From Sphingomonas sp. HITSZ_GF (GTDB lineage Bacteria; Pseudomonadota; Alphaproteobacteria; Sphingomonadales; Sphingomonadaceae): a stretch of DNA of 64,000 bases. Below, piece by piece: positions 59,608 to 64,000 of the stretch (position 1 is the stretch's first letter; every line of letters starts with the position of its first letter). The notes below the pieces were generated by a model, which searched no databases, was not told where the DNA came from, and was given only the letters and a program-made list of their open reading frames with translations. The stretch is taken from contig NZ_JARQXA010000001.1 of NCBI RefSeq assembly GCF_029543155.1, positions 1 through 64,000 of the forward strand. Reading direction: 5' to 3'. A program made the translations under genes and the position numbers.

Positions 59608-59931
59608 ATGTTCGCTGACCCGGAGAAGGAACGCGCCGACTACTCGAAGCGCCTGTTCGACAAAGTGCTCGATCTTGTGATTGGCATGGACGGCGATGGG
59701 ACCGGCGCTGGCGGCTTCGTGCGTCCAGATATCATCCGCACTGTTCTCGCCGATGTGGCTGCGGTGGTGGATTGCAACACGCAGGTGGCGAAAGGCCCCA
59801 GCGACCGCCGCAAGTTCGCCAACGAGATGGCGAAGCGCTACGAAGAGATGTCCAAATCAATTGAGACTTCGGGCGCTATGAGCGCTTGGCCTGCCGCAAC
59901 CCCGGTGCCCGACAAGGACAAGGCGAACTGA
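59608..59931 (+). CDS. Hypothetical phage protein (107 aa)
   Basis: Helical (ADPEKERADYSKRLFDKVLD; RRKFANEMAKRYEEMSKSIE). No family recognised. AAAGGA is a normal ribosome site before the ATG. Confidence 0.6.
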   Translation: MFADPEKERADYSKRLFDKVLDLVIGMDGDGTGAGGFVRPDIIRTVLADVAAVVDCNTQVAKGPSDRRKFANEMAKRYEEMSKSIETSGAMSAWPAATPVPDKDKAN

Positions 59932-59935
59932 GCCG

Positions 59936-60241
59936 ATGAACCGGCAATCGTTCTGGTTCCTCACTGACAGCGCCGTCCGCGTCGAATTTCACATTCGCGA
60001 GGATCGCGACGGGCTCACGCTCGACAGCCTCTTCAACCCTCGCCGCGACCCGGACACCACGACGTTCGAAAGCGCTGAGGAAATGGCCGATGCCATGGAA
60101 GAGCGGGTCACGAGCCACATGAAAGAGAGCGGCGCAACACTACGCCTAATCCGCTATCGGCACGATGCCTCGCCGATCACCAACGCGCACCTTGCGCGCT
60201 ATGCCGTGCCGCTTCTCCACCAACCCGATGGCTCTCAGTGA
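59936..60241 (+). CDS. Hypothetical phage protein (101 aa)
   Basis: NRQSFWFLTDSAVRVEFHIR at the start, then acidic and helical. No family recognised. It ends 4 nt before the tiny leftward gene at 60245. Confidence 0.55.
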   Translation: MNRQSFWFLTDSAVRVEFHIREDRDGLTLDSLFNPRRDPDTTTFESAEEMADAMEERVTSHMKESGATLRLIRYRHDASPITNAHLARYAVPLLHQPDGSQ

Positions 60242-60244
60242 TAG

Positions 60245-60337
60245 CTATCGGCGGCTTTTGAGCGTTAGCCAGATGTCCGTTCCGATGATCGCCAGCAGCG
60301 CAACGGCGAAGAGCACGTTGCAAACCGTCTCGATCAT
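60245..60337 (-). CDS. Tiny membrane peptide (30 aa)
   Basis: VCNVLFAVALLAIIGTDIWL is one hydrophobic helix with a basic end (KSRR). ATG 60337 overlaps the SRAP stop (TAATG). Support is the coupling and the clear helix only. Confidence 0.4.
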   Translation of the reverse strand: MIETVCNVLFAVALLAIIGTDIWLTLKSRR

Positions 60338-60939
60338 TAATCAAGGGCCATAAGCTGAGATGGATAGGCACACGCCAACCCGAGCACATCGTCGAGCGGA
60401 GCGCTAAGCCAGCGGTCGAAATCCTCATCATGGAGGACCACCGGGCATGCCTTGGGATGGATCGCACCAACCACATGATTGGCCGGATCACCATCATAGC
60501 CACAGGTGAGGAATGCGAAGCGCGGGCCCGTCTCAGTCGGTCGCCAGATGCCCGCGAATGCCGCGATCGGCCTCGATGGCACCGAGAACCAATAGGGTCG
60601 CTTTTTCTTCGTCACCGGATCGGGCTCAACGGACCATTCTTGGAAGCTGGTGAAGGGCACCAAGCAACGACGATCGGGATTGGTGATCGCTGAGCGCCAG
60701 AATGACGATGTGTAATTGCGGACATTCACAACGTCCTTTTGACCGGCCTGCCAATGCGGGAAGCCCCAATGCATTCGATCCAGCACCCGGCCAGCGTCGC
60801 CATTGCGCGCTACCCAGCCCTCGCGGCTGGGGGAGACGTAATCCTTCTCCATCTCGACCGCGCTGAATGCGTCATCGTTGGCGCGGAGATACGCGGCGAT
60901 CTCGGAGCGGCGGGCGTTGAGACGGTAGAGATTGCACAT
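60337..60939 (-). CDS. SRAP/YedK-like protein
   Basis: The 200-residue SOS-response-associated peptidase family protein begins MCNLYRLNARRSEIAAYLRA; Cys2 is the residue that links to abasic DNA after Met removal. NVRNYTSSFWRSAI, FTSFQEW and the late HPKACPVVLHDEDFDRWL are the family's active site. YedK/HMCES shields abasic sites in single-stranded DNA. It may protect phage DNA during SOS-linked replication. Confidence 0.93.
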   Translation of the reverse strand: MCNLYRLNARRSEIAAYLRANDDAFSAVEMEKDYVSPSREGWVARNGDAGRVLDRMHWGFPHWQAGQKDVVNVRNYTSSFWRSAITNPDRRCLVPFTSFQEWSVEPDPVTKKKRPYWFSVPSRPIAAFAGIWRPTETGPRFAFLTCGYDGDPANHVVGAIHPKACPVVLHDEDFDRWLSAPLDDVLGLACAYPSQLMALD

Positions 60940-60950
60940 TGTGAGCCGTC

Positions 60951-61307
60951 CTATTTCGGCTGGGCATCAGAACCAAAGGCGTCCCTCACGGCGATGAAGA
61001 CCAGTCCAGATGCGGAGCTATCCAACATCTGCGGGTGCGACTTGAGATAGTTCAACACAATGAGTCGAACCTGACTGACCGTCACGCTTGAGCGAACTGC
61101 GGGCTTGAAACCGGGCGGGACGACCTTGGCACTTTCCATGCTGGTGATCATATCCAGTGCCCCCGTGATGTAGCCATCACACACGGCATAGTCGGCCATT
61201 TTGTCGGACTCGCACATCCTCAAGAGATCGTTGCCAGTAACCCAAGTCGCATTAGCGGGCGCTGCCGCACAGCCCGCAATAATTGCAGCAAACAACCACT
61301 TTCGCAT
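60951..61307 (-). CDS. Rap1a/Tai-like secreted protein
   Basis: 118 residues with a signal peptide (RKWLFAAIIAGCAAAPANA), then LRMCESDKMADYAVCDGYIT and VSQVRLIVLNYLKSHPQMLD. This resembles Rap1a/Tai-type immunity proteins; the usual later Cys-x-Pro and final Cys are missing. AAGGGGGAC is the ribosome site before ATG 61307. A protective or lysogenic-conversion role is inferred. Confidence 0.65.
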   Translation of the reverse strand: MRKWLFAAIIAGCAAAPANATWVTGNDLLRMCESDKMADYAVCDGYITGALDMITSMESAKVVPPGFKPAVRSSVTVSQVRLIVLNYLKSHPQMLDSSASGLVFIAVRDAFGSDAQPK

Positions 61308-61404
61308 CTGTCCCCCTTCGATTTGGTCGCCGGTCACATGACGGATTAGCGAGCGCGACGGTTCTTAGAGGGAACACGACTCGCCGCCAAGGAGTCGCGC
61401 ATTC

Positions 61405-61701
61405 ATGGCCTCGATCATGACCACCGCTGAGATGGAGGATTTGCTCGCCACGCTGCTTGAGGGCGCGGCGGGCAACACTGCCGATCACTGGCGGAAAGCG
61501 TTGGGGCCGATCGAGAAGCTGCCCACGCACATCGCAGTTCGCTGCAACTGGCGGGTATCACCCAAGGGCTCGAAGCGCGACCTCGACGCCATCAACCGGA
61601 CCATGGATCGCGGGCAGCTTCTGAGCATTGCTCTCGATCCAAGCGCGGATGCGTTCCACACGCTCAGCCTCAGTCTCGATCAGGAACCCCTCGCTCGATA
61701 G
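61405..61701 (+). CDS. Hypothetical phage protein, end overlaps an antisense gene
   Basis: 98 residues: MEDLLATLLEGAAGNTADHW and VRCNWRVSPKGSKRDLDAIN look like real coding sequence. The last ~48 residues overlap the leftward gene at 61558 by 144 bp and may be a read-through tail after truncation. Confidence 0.5.
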   Translation: MASIMTTAEMEDLLATLLEGAAGNTADHWRKALGPIEKLPTHIAVRCNWRVSPKGSKRDLDAINRTMDRGQLLSIALDPSADAFHTLSLSLDQEPLAR

Positions 61702-62187
61702 CTCTTCCTCGCTGACGAGCAGGCGCAAGCCGTGGCGCTTGCTGATCGCGCGGGCGATCGAGAGTGCTTCGAGGCCCTCACTGGTGAGATACTCGAACAC
61801 CGAGCCGTCACCGCCATCGGGCGGATTGAAATCATATTGGTCAGCGATGAAGGTGCCCGCCGACTTTATGCGGACGCGAAAGGCAAACATTCGTTCGGTC
61901 AGATCGAGGCCGATCCGCTTCCAATCAATATCCTCGGGATAGGCATCGAGATCGGGCAGGCCGCCCCAATCAACGCCAGCGTGCCCATCGCTCGAAATGA
62001 ACGTGTCCTTGTCCCCTCGACGCGTGGCGCATTGCTCGAAATAGTCCAAGAGGAAGGTCACCGCATACATGGCGGAAAGCTTCGCGTTCTCCCTCCGTCC
62101 AATCCAATCACGCCATTGCGTGATGCCTTGGTTGAGCAGCGTGGCGAGCACCGTTGAGGTCGCCACCGCGAGTAGAAATGATCCCAT
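61558..62187 (-). CDS. Membrane-anchored accessory protein near attR
   Basis: 209 residues: an N-terminal helix (GSFLLAVATSTVLATLLNQG), a basic stretch (WRDWIGRRENAK), then a soluble region (LDLTERMFAFRVRIKSAGTF) with no family recognised. GGGAGGGG precedes ATG 62187. Its place next to attR, on the opposite strand, is typical of morons. Confidence 0.65.
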   Translation of the reverse strand: MGSFLLAVATSTVLATLLNQGITQWRDWIGRRENAKLSAMYAVTFLLDYFEQCATRRGDKDTFISSDGHAGVDWGGLPDLDAYPEDIDWKRIGLDLTERMFAFRVRIKSAGTFIADQYDFNPPDGGDGSVFEYLTSEGLEALSIARAISKRHGLRLLVSEEELSSEGFLIETEAERVERIRAWIESNAQKLPAIHGPVDGVEVALRALG

Positions 62188-62226
62188 AATCGCCCCTCCC
62201 TCGCGATGGGTAGCACGGTGACGATT

Positions 62227-62253
62227 TCACTTGAAAGCCGCACATTTCTCGAC
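62227..62253. other. attR (phage-host junction)
   Basis: TCACTTGAAAG (62227-62237) is the inverse of CTTTCAAGTGA at attL. Ten nt later comes the CTCGAC core (62248-62253), after which comM continues in frame (cgg atc gac, Arg-Ile-Asp). Confidence 0.85.
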
Positions 62254-62628
62254 CGGATCGACCTCCACGTCGAGGTCCAGCCGGTGACCGCGGCGGACCT
62301 GGTGCTCGACCGGCGGGCGGAGACGTCGGCCGAAGTCGCGGTGCGGGTGGCCGAGGCGCGCGGGGTGCAGGCCGCGCGCTATCGAGGCATGGCCGCGCGG
62401 ACCAATGCCGAGGCGGAGGGAGATGTGCTGACCGATCACGCAACTCCCGACGAGGCCGGCCGCAAGCTGCTCGCCCAGGCGGCCGAGGCCATGCGGCTAT
62501 CGGCGAGGGGCTACACCCGCGTGCTGCGCGTGGCGCGGACGATTGCCGACCTGGCGGGTGCCGAAGGGGTGGGGCGCATCCATGTCGCGGAGGCGCTGAG
62601 CTATCGGCGGCAGGCACCGCGGAGCTGA
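62254..62628 (+). pseudogene. comM: comM (yifB) 3' part
   Basis: The last 125 codons encode the C-terminal part of ComM: RIDLHVEVQPVTAADLVLDR, SARGYTRVLRVARTIADLAG and the end VAEALSYRRQAPRS. No start is available in phage DNA other than a chance in-frame codon at 62206. Excision would rejoin it to 23371-24504. Confidence 0.93.
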
Positions 62629-62690
62629 TTGCCGGTATCGGCGCGGTGGGATAAGGGCGGCGCATCGCCAAGGCGGATCGACTTGAGAAG

Positions 62691-63014
62691 ATGGACCTGC
62701 GCCGCGGGGAGCTCGAGATGGAGTATCGGGCCGAGCTGATCGCGGCGCTGGAGGTCACCGCTTCCGGTAAATGGGGCCTGTTCGATCACAACGGCGACCG
62801 CTGGACCCGCGCGGCGATCGCGCCCGTCATCGCCAATCTGGCGGAGATCGGCGAAGGGATCGACAAGCTGCGCGAGCAACTTGGCCTGGAGCCGTTCGAA
62901 CTACAACAGCGCTTCCTCGCGGCGCGCGGGCCGGTCGGCGCCGATGCGGTGGGCGAGCCCAAACAGGCCAAGGCGTGGCTCGACACGCTGGCGCGCGAGG
63001 ATGCCGACAGCTGA
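62691..63014 (+). CDS. Hypothetical chromosomal protein
   Basis: 107 residues, acidic and helical (DLRRGELEMEYRAELIAALE; LIDKLREQLGLEP-like GIDKLREQLGLEPFELQQRF). No family recognised. It follows comM and is convergent with the hydrolase gene. Confidence 0.55.
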   Translation: MDLRRGELEMEYRAELIAALEVTASGKWGLFDHNGDRWTRAAIAPVIANLAEIGEGIDKLREQLGLEPFELQQRFLAARGPVGADAVGEPKQAKAWLDTLAREDADS

Positions 63015-63016
63015 GA

Positions 63017-64000
63017 TCAGTGGCCCGGCGCAGGAGCCGCCTTGATCCATGCCGCCATCGCCTCGATGAACTCGCTCGAGACCGGGCGCGTCCAGCGATA
63101 TTCCTCGAAGGTCATTTTGCCTTCGCCTTCCTGCATGATGTGGTTGAGCTTGGGAAAGCGCCGCATCGTGACCCCGGGCAGGTTTGCCACGGGTTGCCAG
63201 GCCAGCCAGTCGGACTCGGTGATCAGATAGTCGCGGTCGCCATGCGCGATGAACACCCGGCCGCCGCGCGCGGACAGCGTGCGTACCTGCTCGACCGGCT
63301 GGATCGCCGCGAGCGTCCGCCACACTTCCACGGGCGATCCGTGGATGACTTCCTTCGGGTCGCTCTCCGGCGTGATCGCGTTGATCCGCTTGCCGTTCTC
63401 GATGACCTGCTCGGCACGTGCGCGTTCCTTGTCATCCTTGGCGATGCTCAGGCCGTAGGTAGCCTGCTCGATCAGGACATCGCCGATCCGGCGGGGCGAT
63501 CCGGCCATTATGAACGCCCCGGGCAGGTCGTTGCGGTTGGCGATCGTGGCCGCGAGCGTGGCGCCCATGCTGTTGCCGAACACATAGATGCGCTTCGGAT
63601 CGACGCCGGCGGCAGTACGCAGATAGGCGGCGGCGCTCGATGCGTCCTCGATATATTCCTCATCCAGCGTCGGCTTGCGTCCCAATGCCTTGAACGCCGC
63701 GGCATGCTGGGTCGGACGCTTGTTGAAGCGGATCGAGGCGACGCCGCGCGCCGCCAGCCCCCAGGCGATGTCGCGGAAGATCGTGCTGCCGCCGACGTTC
63801 AGATCCATCGATCCTGGCCCGGATCCCGGGACAAGCACGAATGCGGGGTGCGGCCCGGACCCTGCCGGCATGGTCAGCATCGCATCGACCGCCCATTCTC
63901 CCTGTCCAAGCTTGATCGGCGTCTCGACGACGCCGGGGGCGAGGGTGATGGCCGCGGGTTGCGCCATTGCCGGAGCGATAAGGGGCGCGAGGATCAGCCC
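63017..64000 (-). CDS. Alpha/beta hydrolase, secreted; 5' end outside the window
   Basis: The frame is still open at the window edge. The codons before the first ATG (63967) read GLILAPLIAPAMA, the end of a signal peptide, so the true start lies beyond 64000. The nucleophile motif is GNSMGA, preceded by the oxyanion-hole segment LVPGSGPGSMD; Asp in IAHGDRDYL and His in KLNHIM complete the triad. A periplasmic esterase or dienelactone-hydrolase-like peptidase is likely. Confidence 0.85.
   Translation of the reverse strand, partial: GLILAPLIAPAMAQPAAITLAPGVVETPIKLGQGEWAVDAMLTMPAGSGPHPAFVLVPGSGPGSMDLNVGGSTIFRDIAWGLAARGVASIRFNKRPTQHAAAFKALGRKPTLDEEYIEDASSAAAYLRTAAGVDPKRIYVFGNSMGATLAATIANRNDLPGAFIMAGSPRRIGDVLIEQATYGLSIAKDDKERARAEQVIENGKRINAITPESDPKEVIHGSPVEVWRTLAAIQPVEQVRTLSARGGRVFIAHGDRDYLITESDWLAWQPVANLPGVTMRRFPKLNHIMQEGEGKMTFEEYRWTRPVSSEFIEAMAAWIKAAPAPGH

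Larger units (their letters stand above)
24499..62253. mobile_element. HK97-type siphovirus prophage in comM, about 37.7 kb
   Basis: The element is bounded by the 6-bp CTCGAC repeats that interrupt comM. It starts with a large serine recombinase. It holds a full HK97-like late module (terminase to holin-like genes), a prim-pol/helicase replication module and accessory genes at both ends. Its base composition is visibly less GC-rich than the host arms. All late genes appear intact, so it could be inducible. I found no clear CI-type repressor. Confidence 0.95.

Noticed and set aside
24499..62253. tRNA gene as the integration target
   Set aside because: Both junctions are within comM coding sequence; I found no tRNA or rRNA gene in the window.

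Overview
The window looks like a GC-rich sphingomonad chromosome (Alphaproteobacteria, probably Sphingomonas or a close relative; this is inference). The evidence is the local gene order secB / Tim44-like / mltA / smr and rpmH-rnpA-yidD-yidC-engB, high-GC third codon positions, and many short inverted repeats of the CGTCATCCCSGCGAA type between genes. A temperate phage of about 37.7 kb has inserted into the chromosomal comM (yifB) gene.

Left chromosomal arm (1-24504): murJ, secB, a Tim44-like gene, mltA, smr, a GGDEF-EAL protein, dapE, a cupin, a GH19 enzyme, a GST, a secreted alpha-helical repeat protein, a marR-MFS pair (the MFS gene carries an in-frame amber codon), a chemoreceptor, a NagX-like membrane acyltransferase, the engB/yidC/yidD/rnpA/rpmH block, a GH18 lipoprotein, a TonB-like protein and the first 378 codons of comM. 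Right arm (62254-64000): the last 125 codons of comM, a small hypothetical gene and the start-truncated end of an alpha/beta hydrolase.

Prophage (about 24505-62247). A large serine recombinase sits at the left end. Its attL and attR share only CTCGAC and carry inverted 11-bp arms that would form a dyad in attP. Next comes a mainly leftward early region: DNA methyltransferase, a GIY-YIG nuclease overlapping an endolysin, strings of tiny genes with ATGA overlaps, then a prim-pol and a VirE-like helicase. Two non-coding control regions (30186-30531 and 35293-35851) are dense in inverted repeats. The rightward late region follows HK97-siphovirus order: HNH, small and large terminase, portal, protease, capsid, connectors, tail tube, frameshifted tail chaperones, tape measure, tail tip, fibres and holin-like genes. 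The right end holds leftward and rightward accessory genes: a HEPN / SinR-like / membrane-protein operon, an SRAP peptidase and a Rap1a/Tai-like protein.

The most unusual signal is a phage-wide start-associated box, TAAATAY, placed exactly 3 or 4 nt before the start codon of 15 prophage genes, mostly in place of a Shine-Dalgarno sequence and often inside a small dyad that includes the start codon. It resembles in concept, but not in sequence, the start-associated sequences of cluster K mycobacteriophages. The second candidate novelty is the three-gene HEPN operon, which diverges from a gene set preceded by a GTTC-N7-GTTC LexA-type site. All functional calls were made by reading the sequence; no database search was run.
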